A stretch of DNA of 64,000 nt from Monocercomonoides exilis (lineage: Eukaryota; Preaxostyla; Oxymonadida; Polymastigidae): assembly GCA_001643675.2 (NCBI GenBank), contig LSRY02000009.1, positions 1,249,501-1,313,500 of the forward strand, written 5' to 3'. Both the position numbers and the translations under genes were made by a program. Every line of letters starts with the position of its first letter. Position 1 is the first letter of the stretch. The notes beneath the pieces were generated by a model. The model worked only from the letters and a program-made list of their open reading frames with translations, had not been told where the DNA came from and made no database searches. Below, piece after piece: positions 19,591 to 31,149 of the stretch.

Positions 19591-21420
19591 TCACAAAAGC
19601 ACCTCATCGCTGTTGAGCTCCCGTTGCTTTGCTTTCTTCTCCTTCACATGGTCAAAATAACGCTGTGCAGTCTCTGTCTGCATTTCTGTGTCTCTCTCTG
19701 GATCATTCAGCAGAGCAAGCGCCGAAGACGCACCTTCCACCAAAACAGATAGTCCGGACACAAAGTCCTCTTGGTTGCGCAAGAGATATTCCACAAGCTG
19801 TCTCTTCTTCGTTTCCAGCGCTACCAAAAATTCTGCATGAGTCTTCTCCAAAGCGCTGTACGATTCCGTCTCTCATTCAGAAGTTATAGAATCTTCTCGT
19901 TGCCTTCTGATCGTTATTTCACAAGCTGATTGATCTCTTCATTCACATCATTAAACTTTATCTGAAAACCGATTCTTCTGTCGAGAGAGTCTGAAAACTC
20001 TGATGAAAGTCTACGCATTTTGTCGATTTTTTCGGCTGAAACATCCACGCTTTGAGTCGTCTAAGTCAGCGATTCAACAATTATTATTATCCGATAACAA
20101 AGTTCAGCATCAAGTTGATACGCAAAGGCAGTCCGCCACTACAAAAGCTGAATAAAGAACTCTTGAATGACAGAGGCAAACGAAAGCACAACTGACGAGC
20201 TAACTAACGATGTATAAAATAAAATGACAAGGTTTGCAATCAGCGGCTCGGGTGGCGATTGGATCAGAACAGAACCTGATCGCGCAATTCCCATTGAAAT
20301 CTTGTCGAGTGAAAGCACATTCCGCGAAATTGCTCAGATTGAGCGGAAAATGGTGTTGCTGAGACTGGTCCATATTCGCTCACAGAAGAAGTTGAAGAAG
20401 AAGAAGATGAAGGCTGCATGAATGCCATAATTGAGGAAGGCAGCGAGGATTCAGTAGATAATGGAGAATATCGATAGTTTGAGAGTCCAGAAGTTGAAGA
20501 CGAGGAAACAGAGTCAACAAAGGCAGAGGTGTACGTGTTGGTTGAAGAAACTGTTATTGACCCTGATGAGACTGTTGCAATTGAAGACGTTGAGCCACCA
20601 GAATGTGAAAGACCACCGCCCATTCTGTTGAATTCGATTAGGCTAATTTCATCTCCTTAATGCTTCTTCGCATCTCCTCTGAAACTAAATGGAATCTTCT
20701 TTTCAGACAGCAAATCGAGGGAATAAGGCTGTGACGCAGATGCGCTTGCTCCAAATGAACTGAATTGTTGTTGTTGTCTCTGCTGTTGTTGGATCACTTG
20801 TTGAGAACGGGTGTTTTCTGTTGACTTCAGCGTGGACAGTCCATACGACAGGAGGATGTGCAAAACAATGTTCAGCGACTGCCCCCACACTGTTATCTTT
20901 TTCATTCCTCTAGTTGACACTCTTTCTCCGCTTCGAAAAACTGCTTTGTCAGCTCTGTCTTGTCCATCTTCGAGTGTGCCTGGTGGATGTGTGTTGTGAG
21001 CGATACAACAGAAACAAACCGCATTTCACACTAGCTACACACATATGGCCGGTCATCTGGAACTAACTGAAGAGGAGTTGTTGGATCGGGAGTTACTCGT
21101 GACTCCACCACGGCAAACTTGAGCTGCTGGTTCTTAAAAAAGAAAATAATATTCTGCTCGTGTGTCAATGCACGAACAGGCTGATGCGAGCTGACAGATG
21201 AAAACGATCTGTGGTTGAACCTGCCACATGCACGGAAAGAGAAGGAGCCGTTTCGAGAATGCCCAAAGGACTGGCGAAAAAACGAGGCTGTTGTGCTTCG
21301 TGATGTTGTTAATGAAAAAAACACAGAAAAAGAGACAAAGCTCCGTTATGGTATCTGCTGTCCAGTCGACTGAAAAAACATTGGAGCTGCAGACTGAATG
21401 AAAGGGTAAAAAGCAAAAGT
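19591..21420 (-). pseudogene. C2H2 zinc-finger/coiled-coil protein gene, frameshifted
   Basis: Reading right to left, a serine/phenylalanine-rich N-terminal part (ACGRFNHRSFSSVSSHQPV) leads to one C2H2 finger, RPYVCS-[TAG]-CEMRFVSVV then THIHQAHS. If the TAG at about 21035 is Gln, this is a textbook C-x2-C...H-x4-H finger. TGA interruptions and frame changes follow. Then come a serine-rich stretch (SSTSGLSNYRYSPLSTESS) and a coiled coil (EKIDKMRRLSSEFSDSLD, NEEINQLVK-[TAA]-RSEG, NEKIL-[TAA]-LLNERR), and after another one-base shift KTHAEFLVALETKKRQLV. TAA read as Gln keeps the heptads regular. Function is unknown; a DNA-, RNA- or protein-binding role is only suggested by the finger. Confidence 0.6.
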
Positions 21421-22203
21421 CGTAAACGAAAATGATCAAGTTGATGGTGCATAGCCTGTTTTGATGACGGATTGGTCAGAAAACAACGAGGCAAAAGTTG
21501 ATTGTCTGTTTCGAGAGAATGAATAATTTTGCAAGAAAGAAATCTGATGCTGGGCAATATGCTCCAACGGAACGTGTGGTGGACTCTGTGACAACTGTGA
21601 GCTGTTCGGAGGAGACACAATCAAAGAGGGCTTTTCTGCTGTTTGCGTTGATGAGGCATGCCTCATCCACTGAATATAAAATGATTTTTGAAAGGAAATC
21701 ATTGCAGCAGTTTTGAGCCTCCCAGCCGAATTGATAATCTTCGACGTGGCTGCTTTACAAATACTGATATTTCCGTTCTTTCATCATTCCATCCTGCACC
21801 ACCATTGAACCCAGATGAATGGTGTGAATGTGAAGCACCATCGCTTCCTTCTCCCGGTTAAAGAAATAGCAACTCGTACAGTTGTGAAACGTGCAAATTA
21901 GGCAATTCACGATGATGAGTGGATGAACACACCGCTAACTCTGCTCGTCACGCACTTAAACAGGATTGGACTTGTACAGAAGATCGAAAAAATAAAACGT
22001 CGGTTAAGCTCTTCCACAAATTATGTGACGCTCTGCAAGGAATCCACAACAAATATCGTTTTCTTCAAAAAAGCATACCTTCTTGATAACTTATTCCAGA
22101 TATGTGGAGGCATTTTTTCAGGTTCGGCATTGTCAATCTGCTCGGAATGTTCAGGGTTGTCTGCATCAGCCCCCATCTCGTCATTTTGCAGAATGTTGTT
22201 GGT

Positions 22204-22536
22204 TCAATACTGCAGCGGAGAGAACAGATCTGTCTTCCCAAGAAGTGTTGTAGCTGATGAGGCATTTTCCTTTTCTGCAAGGCGGAATCCTTCCATTTCT
22301 AATGTCTCAAGTGTTGTTTCTCCAGACATCATTGAAAATATTCTGTTCAACGTCTCCGAATGAGGATCATTGATTAGAGAAATATTTGTATCGTTTATTC
22401 TGATTTGAACTTTTTCTGTTCTCTGGTATTTTTTCCTTGAATAATGACATTTCTTGTTTATCAGTTCTGACAACAAAATAAACACAATATCATCTTCGAA
22501 TTTTGCATTGATTTTTTCAGCAGTTTCAAGCCCCAA
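22204..22536 (-). pseudogene. Unknown helical gene fragment
   Basis: About 110 residues beginning LETAEKINAKFEDDIVFI and ending in EMEGFRLAEKENASSATT. Amphipathic and well composed for a coding exon, but with no recognised motif. It lies upstream of the zinc-finger gene on the same strand and could be a 5' piece of it; the 0.7 kb between reads poorly. Confidence 0.35.
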
Positions 22537-22759
22537 TTCTTGTTCAAATGATTACGATTCTTTCAATCAGTTCTTAATAAACTTCTTCAAGAACTTTTCC
22601 GAATGAAAGTTTCCAAAATGACACAATTTCAAGATATGAATGTTTAAATCAGTTTGAACTTCAAATCTCAGTCTGAGTGTGCAAAATTTAATTTTATCTT
22701 CATTAATAATAAAGAATAAATAACGAATTTTCATGTTTGGAAATTTTTGTTATTTCCAT

Positions 22760-22905
22760 AGATCATGGCAATTTGGGCATGAATTGTTTTTGTTTTGTTC
22801 AACACAACTTGATCAAAAATTCAAATTGGAATAGGAAAATGAAGTTTTTTGGATCGCTCAAAATGCACAAGTTATTTGTATATTTCTGATCAAATAGCAC
22901 CGAAA
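22760..22905. repeat. Copy C left terminal inverted repeat
   Basis: Starts GATCATGGCAATTTGGGCAT, includes CTCAAAATGCACAAGTTATT and ends TTTCTGATCAAATAG. More diverged than the two ends of copy A. The first exon begins about 150-200 bp further in. Confidence 0.7.
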
Positions 22906-23071
22906 AACATTTTTTCCTGTTTTCATTTTCTGTTCATCTTGGTGAAAGAGGTTGAGAACAGCACTGAATTCATTATTTGATATTTCATAATTTTGTATTT
23001 TCATTATTTTTAACTATCTTTAATCAATATTTATTTCTTGCTGAAAAAAATTGAAGAATAGAGATTTTTCT

Positions 23072-26000
23072 ATGTTCAATACTGGAAGAAAACATCGTGG
23101 AATGAGCAGGAAGTCAATTAAAGCAGACGTTGACAACATCGAAGAGTTGTTACAAAATATGCCATACGATAGAGCCTTGATTGTGTTTTCGAAGTTCATG
23201 AACGAAAACGATTTAGGTAAATTGCTTTGTTTTGATTCCATGAAATCACCTCTTTGTTTGTTTTTTTTTTATTGAAATAATTCTAAATATTTTTTCATAT
23301 TTTTCCTTTGTGTGAACAATTTTTTCCTTATTTATTAATTTATCTTTCTTTCGAAACCTTCAATAAAGCACCTCTCACATGCCTTGTTAAAGAATTGAGA
23401 TTTGCATTTAATGATGCTTCAATTCCGATAAAGAATAAGATGATACTAGCTCTTACGCAAAATTACTCTCAAAAGGAACTACGCAATGAATTCGGATTCA
23501 ATATCGAAGTTTCCATTTATGATGATGCTGATTGGATTCAGCACAGAAAAAGAAAGCTGCTAACGAAGGAAAATTCATGCAGAAGAAGGGAAATAAATAA
23601 CAATATTAGAGAGGAATTTTTGCTAAGTTCAGATGATGAAAGTGAGATGTCGTCGAGCAAGAGATATGACGAAGAAGATAGTGGAAAAGAAGCATCTTCA
23701 TTTCTCCCTCTTCATGCACAATCGTCTTCTTCATCGTTGCCTTTATTTCCTTCTCCTTTCTCATCTCCACCTTCCATCTCACCTGACTCTCCTTTCAACA
23801 CATTTCCTTTATCCTCATTCGTTCCTTTTTCTTCAGAGAAAACTTCTTCATCTATCGCTCATTCTTCATCAAGTGCATCTCTTCCTTTACCATCTACTTT
23901 ATCACTTTTTCATGAGCCTTCTCTAACAGAGAAAAAACTCACCAAATTACCAAAAAATATTTCTTCAAAAAATATATCGATTCCTTCTTTTTCAGTTCCA
24001 GTCTCATCGGTTGCATCTCCACAGGATAATACATCAACGATCTCATTAACTTCATTCTCTTCGAATTCTTCATCCATTCATTCAACATTGCCACAATTGA
24101 AGAATAAAACTGATCAATCAATGATGTTGAAATTAACATCAATTTCAAAAACGAATAACTCTTCGGCTTCGAATCATTCTCAGCCATTATTATCTTCTTC
24201 ATTGCATTCCTCCTCTTTCGAAATATGTCCACTTGACATTTCTCCAACAAGCCCTCCTCCTCCTCCTCTATCTTCTTCTTCTTTATCCTCACCCAACCCC
24301 TTCACTAACCTCACAACTTCACGAATGGTTTCCGTCTCCAATGTCTCTTCTCCCACAGCCTCCTCTCCAACCCCCGCATCCCTCCAATCCCCTTCATCAA
24401 CTTCCTCTCCCTCTTGTCTTGGAACACCTCTAATCCCCTCCTCTTCTTTATCTGCTTCTGCTTATCACTCATTTCCTCCACATAACGGAAGCAATATTAA
24501 CTCCAAAATAGATCTTTCAAATGAATCACATTTTTCTCCTGCGAACACTTCTCAATTGAAAAATGAGACCAATTCATCTTCATCTATTTCCTCATCATCT
24601 CCTTTAGCATCGGCTTCCTCAGCAACAACAACTTCAGCTCAGCCTTCTTCTCTGTCTCCTTCCTCATCACTGGCTGCAGAAGCTATTTCAACTTCAACTT
24701 CTATCCAAGTATCATCAACTTCTGCTCTTCCTCCTTTGCCTCTGTTATCATCATCTTCCTTTTCCTCTTCCTCATTCTCCTTTTCTTCCTCTTCCTCTTC
24801 TTCTCCTCATCCTTTTTTGAATTCTATTCATTATTATTCATTTATTTCATCATCATCTTCTTCTGTTTCCTCCTACTCCTCTTCCTGTTCCTCTTCACCT
24901 TCCTCTTCTTCATTGCAACTTCACCAAACTTTACCATCCACGCAAAAAGATCTTATTCCTGCATCTTTTTTCTCTTCTTCTTCTGAACTGCCTCGCACTT
25001 CTTCCTCTTCCTCTTCCTCTTCCTCTTCCTCTTCCTCTTCCTCTTCCTCTTCCTCTTCCTCTTCCTCTTCCTCTTCCTCCTTTCCTTCATCTCCCTCATC
25101 TCCTTCACCTCCCTCCCCTCCCTTTTCAGCAACAGAAGACAGTTCAATTCATTCATCAGAATGTTCTATTGAGTCTCCATTCCAAAATGAAAAATACACA
25201 AGAACCTCTCAAACAGTTATTCAATAATCGCTTTTTGCGAACTCTTCTTCCACAACTGCTGTTGCATTCACAGCATCTACTCCTTTTGATTCAAATTCTT
25301 CATCACCTTCAGGAAACTCATCACAATCATCATAGCAGTTTTTGAACGCGAAAAATTCAACATCTGACACATATCATAATTTTTCTTTGTCCTCTCTGAA
25401 GAATTCTCCATCATTTGCTCCAGAACAATCATCTTTCTCACAACCACAAACTGCTCCAAATGAAAAAACAACTTTGCCATCTTCTTTAATTGATGGAACA
25501 GTTGATTATCTTAATAATTTTCAATTTGAAGCTGAAGAAAATATGGAAAAAAGAAAGAAAGATTCAAACGAATTGTTAAAACCGTTTTCAAATGCACTCA
25601 AACGAGATGATGAAATCGAAGAGAAATCACGTTTATGTGTATTTCAACAATTGGAGTCGAAAAGAGGGCTTGTAAACACAGGAAGTGTCTGTTCATTATC
25701 TTCTATTTGTCAATGTTTCGCTGCACTTGACATTAACAGCAATCAAGTTGCAATAATGAACGATGAACAAGCAGAGTTCATTCAATTATTCGAAATGCTC
25801 CGGAAGTCAAAAAAGAACAGCAAAGTTTGGAATGGAACAGTCATTTGGAACTTTTACGAATTGAAAATTAGACCAAGAAATGTGGCACAAAAACTGACTG
25901 ATGTTTTTGATCAAATGTTGGATATGTTATCTGAAAAAAAGAAAAAAATCTATCATATGTTTTCAATCTTCAGCCAAAACGTTCGTAAATGCACTCATTG

Positions 26001-29000
26001 TGAAAATTTCTTAGTCTCGGATCGTGAAACAAGGTATTATTTCACTATAAATGGATCTGACATTATCGGAGGCCTGTTAAAATTACTAACAAACATTAAT
26101 CTTATCACAGAACAAAGAAATCGAAGGTGTAACAGGTGTGAAACGGACCAACCTTGCATTCCATTCGTGCGTTTTGTATCATTTCACGATATTCTTACAA
26201 CTAATCACAATGATAAATAGACTTTTCGGGTTCTCGCACATCCAAAATCGATTGTGTTTGTTGAAAAGGGACAGGAACCGAATGACTTGGAAATAAAAAA
26301 CCCATTTAAGTTAAAGGAAGAAAGGGATCTGATTTTGAAGGATATAGAGCGATCTATCGTTTATGATTTGGTTGGTTGCATTATTCACTCAACAGCAATA
26401 TACGAACAAGGTCATTTTTAAGCCTCTGCGACACAAAAAATTTTCAGGTTATTTGTCGGTCGAGCTGGGAAGTCTTCGTCGAGAAAAAAGAGGATATTAA
26501 TTGTTTTAATTTTCAAATTTGCATTAACTTTTGAGAACAAAAAACATTTTGTCAATTTTCATTTTTTGAATTAAATGTTCATTAAAATATATCTATGTTA
26601 TTTGATGAAATGTGAGTAAAAATTTTAATTTTTTATGAGAAATATATAATAATATTTATTTGATCAATTAACAAATTGTTTTATTTTAAGTTATTTCTTT
26701 TCCTGAAATAACCGTGCATTCTCATGTGCATAGTACAAAAAATGCTACACATTTCTATAATATCAACAATAAAGAACAAGGTATTAATTCCAATTACCCT
26801 TTTTTTTCACTAATTGAAAATTTTAAAACAAAAGAGCACAAAAAATGATTATTTCTTTTTTTTCAGAAAAGAGAATAGAATAACGCATAGAGAAATGAGT
26901 AAGAGAATGCATCAGAATATCAATCATTTTCAATTTGCGATAGTTTTCATTGCGCATTCCATTTTTAATTAGCCTTTGTGTTCATGACAATGAAAATACA
27001 ATTCTCACTGTTGAGAATTCTTCATTTACAAGATGCAATTCTTCTTCAAAAGGTGGAGGAATATGTGCATTTAATATTGCTGAATGCATTGTTCATCATT
27101 CTTCATTTGATCAATGTTCTGCATATGGCACTTCAGATTTCGGAGGAGGTGGAATTATGGCAGAGCATGTGTATGTCCAGTCAATGGTTGATGATTGCTA
27201 TTTTCAAAACTGTTCTTCAGGTGATGACGGAGGAGCAATTGATCTGCGTGAAACGAATACTCAAAGGCAGAAAGAATGAATTATTAATTCGTTTTTTAGA
27301 TAACTGTCAATGCTTAGGATCAATCGATGGGGCAGGGGGAGCAATTATTCATTGGGGATGCAAGGATCAAGTTGTTATTTCGAATTGTCTCTATTGTCAA
27401 TGTCTTGCAATGTGCGGAGGAGGCGCTATTGGTATATTAATTAATAGTTACAATCACGGAACATTGTTTTATTTCTGCTTTTTCCATAATAATACGTGCA
27501 GAATAAGTGGACATGATATTATTCTTCACGGATCAACGGAAAAAAACATTGATTCCACATGCTATTCAACATTAAATTCAACAAATAGAGTTAGCACAGA
27601 TTCATTTGAAATGATTTATCAAAGCAGATGGCTTCGAAACAATTTTGGAATAATGAGATTTGTTTCTTCGACTGAAACACAACCAAGTGCAACTGATGCA
27701 TATGCATGTGGGCTGAATGAAATGCATCCTTGAGGAACTATCAGGCATTGCTTGACTCAGCTTATTCTTGGTAATGAAAATGACGTTCAGATACTCACAG
27801 GAACGATCACAGAAACCAAGAATGTGGACTGCAATATCAATTCTTTCACAATTATTAGGCAAAGAACTATGAGCACAGCAACACAAACAGAATTTGAAGT
27901 ATCTGTACTGTCTCTTTTTTTCTGTCTCAATAGGCACATTGACTGTCAGAGACTTTGTTCTTGTGCATGACTCTGCTCATCCGAATAATAGTGGTTCAAG
28001 ACAAATTGACATTACTGAAACTGAAGAGAGGAAGATAAGCTATCTGAACATATCTGCTGGAAGTGGACATTCGGTACAAACAGCATTCACCACAGAGTTG
28101 ATAAATATTCAGAATGGGATCCTTCAAATGGAAAAAGTGAACTGCGCAAAGACTATCTCCACAACTTTATTATTTTCGCGATCTTCGACAAATGAAAATT
28201 TTCATTCACTTTTTCAAAATGCTTTCTTTGCAATATAGAAAGAACAAAGATGAATCCATCTGTTGCAATTGAAAAGAGAAAGAAGTTGACTTGAAAACAG
28301 AAGCGCAAATCGAACAAGATAGCGATTCACAAGGAACACTCCACGCCTTGCCACAGATTGGAGATGAAAAAGTGATTCGAATGTTGATCAATAAGAAACC
28401 AAAGACTGAGAAGAAACAGAATAGAAAGAATGAGAAGAGGAGGTGCACATGTGAAGCGATGGCTCCAAGGTTGCGGTGAAGTTAGAGGCTAACAGACACT
28501 ATCTGGAGACCCATGTTAACGACGATTCAGCATTCATCCTTACACCAAAAAAGCTACCTGCGAAGCCACAGAAAGAAACTGTGTTCAACAAACATAAACC
28601 TTTCATCATGATAAGTTACATATGCATCAGAGAAATCAACCCAATCTTTTTTTCTTTGCATCACACTTACACCATTGTGTGTTTTTCATCTCGCTAAGCT
28701 GTCAAAGGCACACGTTACAGAGGCACAACTGCTCAACTTTCAATTTACTCATGTAAAATCACTCCTCTCAGCAAACATTTATATGCAACGATCTTCTGTC
28801 ATTTGCAAATCATTTGTTTGTTTTTGAATTCGAACATTTGTTCGCTATTTTATAATATATTGTCCTTCTTCCCCTCTTTTCCTTTTCTTTTCTATCAAAC
28901 TGTTTCTCTCCTATCAATGAAATGTTCCTTCTGCCATCAGACTGTATTATTTCTTCGGCATTCTTCATTTCCACAACCATTTTCCGCTTTGCATCCAACT

Positions 29001-30078
29001 TTATCTGCTCCAACGTCACAGTTGCCGTTTCCAAATGTTCATTGCAGCTCACAGATAAGGTCCATTCGATCGATGCTTCTCACTCTGCACATTTCGAAAT
29101 TGAAGGAACTTTTATCATTCACTTTTTTTTAAAAAAAGAATAAAATTTTCTTTAACTTAAAAATAATGTTATATGAATCTTTTTCGAAAACAAAAAATAT
29201 TAAAATTTTTATGTACCCTTTTTGTGGAACTTAATATTTTGCCATCAATTTGTAATAATGAAAGTTTTCACTCAAAAACTTCAGCATTTCACTCCATTAT
29301 CACAACAATTTTATATTTTGATTGTAACAACGTTATCTAATCTGTTCAAAGAATTTGAAACAAAATAATACAAACGAGGGTTATTTGAAAAACACTTTAC
29401 ACCATTTCCTTTTCAAAGTGATGAATAATAATTGGAGTTTGAAAAATGCAAATTTGAAACCAAGTTTATTCTTTTTTTATATTCCCTCATATAAAGTGAT
29501 CAAAACAAGAAAGAACCAAAAATGATCGTTAAATAAGATATGAAGTTGAAGCGTAACTTAAAAATGGAAAGCGAGAAATAATCAAACCTAAACAGACATT
29601 TTTTCTAAAATTAACAACTCGACTGATCTTTGTCATTCGACTGATCTCGACAAAGATCTGTCGATAACCCTATATTAAATATTTGAATTTTGAATAAAAA
29701 GAAGAATAATTTTTGGTTTATCATTTCCATATTAAATTATGAATCTTTATAGATAAAAAATTTGAAATAACATTTTTTTTCTTTTTTCAATTACAAAAAA
29801 ATAAAAAAATTTTCTTAATAATAAAAAAATTGAACTCAATTAAATTGTCGGTCGACATGTCGAGTTGTTTAAAAAATGTCGGTCGGTCGCAGAGGCCTAG
29901 TCATTTTATTGCGATTGTCAAAAAGGATGTGAATAGACTTTCATATTCTTCTATTTTTTTGGAGTGCAATGATTATAGTGTGTCAGAAATAATTCCAGAC
30001 AAATGGGAGGAATACTGGATTTTTATGTCACAAGAAAATTGGAAACCTTCGCTTTCATTTTATCAAAAAGTCATGTGA
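23072..30078 (+). CDS. USP (peptidase C19)-like protein, copy C, split by insertion
   Basis: Exon 1 ends at 23216 and exon 2 starts at 23369, with a phase-1 GT-AG intron at the same place as in copies A and B. Exon 2 stays in one frame to 26418 if TAA 25225, TAG 25336 and TAG 26218 are Gln. It then stops inside the inserted element and resumes at 29900. The linker of about 600 residues is rich in Ser, Thr and Pro. The C19 core shows a Cys box (KRGLVNTGSVCSLSSICQCF), CTHCENF and CNRCETDQPC zinc pairs, and the His box GHFIAIVKKD, which forms only when the insertion is removed. The gene ends at TGA (30076). The cysteine and histidine remain, but the weak Cys-box context and missing QQDA box make activity doubtful. 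Confidence 0.7.
24992..25078 (+). repeat. TCTTCC array encoding poly-Ser
   Basis: About 13 TCCTCT hexamers code for some 28 consecutive serines within the linker of the copy C protein, a position comparable to the GAGGAAGAA array in copy A. Confidence 0.9.
26411..26418. repeat. E1 target duplication, left
   Basis: GTCATTTT, repeated at 29900-29907. Removing one copy plus E1 restores the reading frame of the copy C protein. Confidence 0.92.
26950..28240 (+). pseudogene. Beta-helix surface-protein gene inside E1
   Basis: Glycine-rich repeat motifs such as SSKGGGICAFNIAECIVHH, FGGGGIMAEHVYVQSM and GDDGGAIDLRE are followed, after a frame change near 27275, by IDGAGGAIIHWGCKDQVV and CGGGAIGILI. 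They indicate a right-handed parallel beta-helix with cysteine-bearing turns. A CGLNEMHP-x-GTIRHCLTQLI segment corresponds to the PCATIEYALTG block of the other copies, with TGA (27733) in place of the cysteine. A likely intron (GTATCTGTAC...CAATAG, about 35 nt) precedes TLTVRDFVLVHDSAHPN, which is also repeat-like. The family is probably secreted or surface-bound; the frameshift and TGA show this copy is decayed. Confidence 0.65.
28291..29143 (+). pseudogene. Further beta-helix-type gene pieces in E1
   Basis: Frame 28291-28479 ends with a basic cysteine tail (NEKRRCTCEAMAPRL), which could be a cytoplasmic end. Frame 28922-29143 (STTIFRFASNFICSNVTVAV onward) has the alternating Ser/Thr/aliphatic look of the beta-helix family's N-terminal region. 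The pieces are not in one frame and no complete protein can be assembled by eye. Confidence 0.4.
29900..29907. repeat. E1 target duplication, right
   Basis: GTCATTTT, identical to 26411-26418. Confidence 0.92.
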
Positions 30079-30109
30079 CATATTGTTCACTTCAAATTTA
30101 TTTCTAATA

Positions 30110-30505
30110 CAGATATCGCATAAAATACCGGACATCGCACAAAATACCGGACAAGATCGATTTCTCAATAACAGCAAGAAGAAAAATTCTGATTAATTTC
30201 CTTAAAATATTTCTCATCAATGCAAACTCGCTTGACATAAAAGACTTTCAGGACAGCTTCGCTTGAGCTCAGAAAAAATTATTTTCAAAATCTCGGAGAA
30301 ATGGGATTTTGATTTTCTCCGAGATTTTGAAAATAATTTTTTCTGAGCTCAAGCGAAGCTGTCCTGAAAGTCTTTTATGTCAAGCGAGTTTGCATTGATG
30401 AGAAATATTTTAAGGAAATTAATCAGAATTTTTCTTCTTGCTGTTATTGAGAAATCGATCTTGTCCGGTATTTTGTGCGATGTCCGGTATTTTATGCGAT
30501 ATCTG
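30110..30505. mobile_element. 396-bp snapback MITE with perfect 192-bp arms
   Basis: Bases 30110-30301 are the exact reverse complement of the right arm ending at 30505, separated by a loop of about 12 nt and flanked by TA (30108-30109, 30506-30507). Each tip holds two tandem copies of an ACAAAATACCGGAC-like motif, the same double-motif design as the ends of the pogo-like element at 8641. No coding capacity. Perfect arms imply recent origin or ongoing correction. It lies just downstream of the copy C gene. Confidence 0.9.
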
Positions 30506-30649
30506 TACTTGTTTTTTCTCACTTCAGTTTTTGTAATAAAAATTAATAAAATGAAAACAAATTCATATGAATCATTCAGTTAACATAACATAAAGTTAAT
30601 TATTAAATAATAATTAATTAAAAAAATATAAAAAATAAATTAAATAGAA

Positions 30650-30795
30650 TATTCAAAATTAATGATCATGAAAAAACAAATCAATTGTGCATTTTGGTCA
30701 ACATTAAAAGTCACATATTCTATGCTTAATGAGCTGATAGTTTAATATAATGATGTTTTGAGCACAAAAATGAAATGACTGAATTGCCATGATCT
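30650..30795. repeat. Copy C right terminal inverted repeat
   Basis: Reads TTAATGATCATG, TGTGCATTTTGGTCAACAT, TTTTGAGCACAAAAATGAAA and TTGCCATGATCT, the inverted form of the family terminus. Confidence 0.75.
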
Positions 30796-31149
30796 TTTCA
30801 TTTAATAAATTTTTTGAAATAATATAAGATAAATCAATTTACAAATATTGCGTTCAATTGATGAATATAGCCTTTGTGCTTTGATAAGAAAGTTATACAA
30901 TTGAATTGGCAATAACCTATGCAAGCATCATCTTCGTATTCTTCTTTTTCCTTTCGATTTTTTATTTTTTAATTTTTTCCCGCAATTTTCGTCATGGTTG
31001 TAATAATGTCTTTTTTTGTTAAAGCTTCATTTGTTGCATAATAGTTTTTTCATCCTCGCAATAGGAGATGATGTAGAAGATGGAGCTGCTTGAATAGATC
31101 AAAACCAAAGACACGAGATCATCGAACAGCATTTCATCGGAACTTGTGA

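Larger units (their letters stand above)
26419..29899. mobile_element. hAT-like non-autonomous element E1 carrying beta-helix gene
   Basis: This 3.48-kb insertion is flanked by the perfect 8-bp duplication GTCATTTT (26411-26418, 29900-29907). Its ends are TAAGCCTCTGCGAC and the complement of TAGGCCTCTGCGAC, with further inverted GTCGGTC motifs within about 60 bp. Eight-base target duplications and TAGGNCTNTGCGA-type tips are typical of hAT transposons. No hAT transposase is seen; instead the interior holds beta-helix protein debris. It sits in the His box of copy C. Confidence 0.85.
22760..30795 (+). mobile_element. USP-transposon family, copy C (transposase-less, interrupted)
   Basis: The terminal repeat at 22760-22905 and its inverted partner at 30650-30795 match the tips of copy A (GATCATGGCA, ATGCACAAGTTATTTG, TTGCCATGATC). 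Between them is a plus-strand gene homologous to the 5' part of the USP-transposase gene. It is interrupted by a hAT-like element (26419-29899) and followed by a snapback MITE (30110-30505). Without these insertions it would be about 4.2 kb and lacks the HTH and DDE-like parts, so it looks like an internally deleted relative. Confidence 0.7.
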
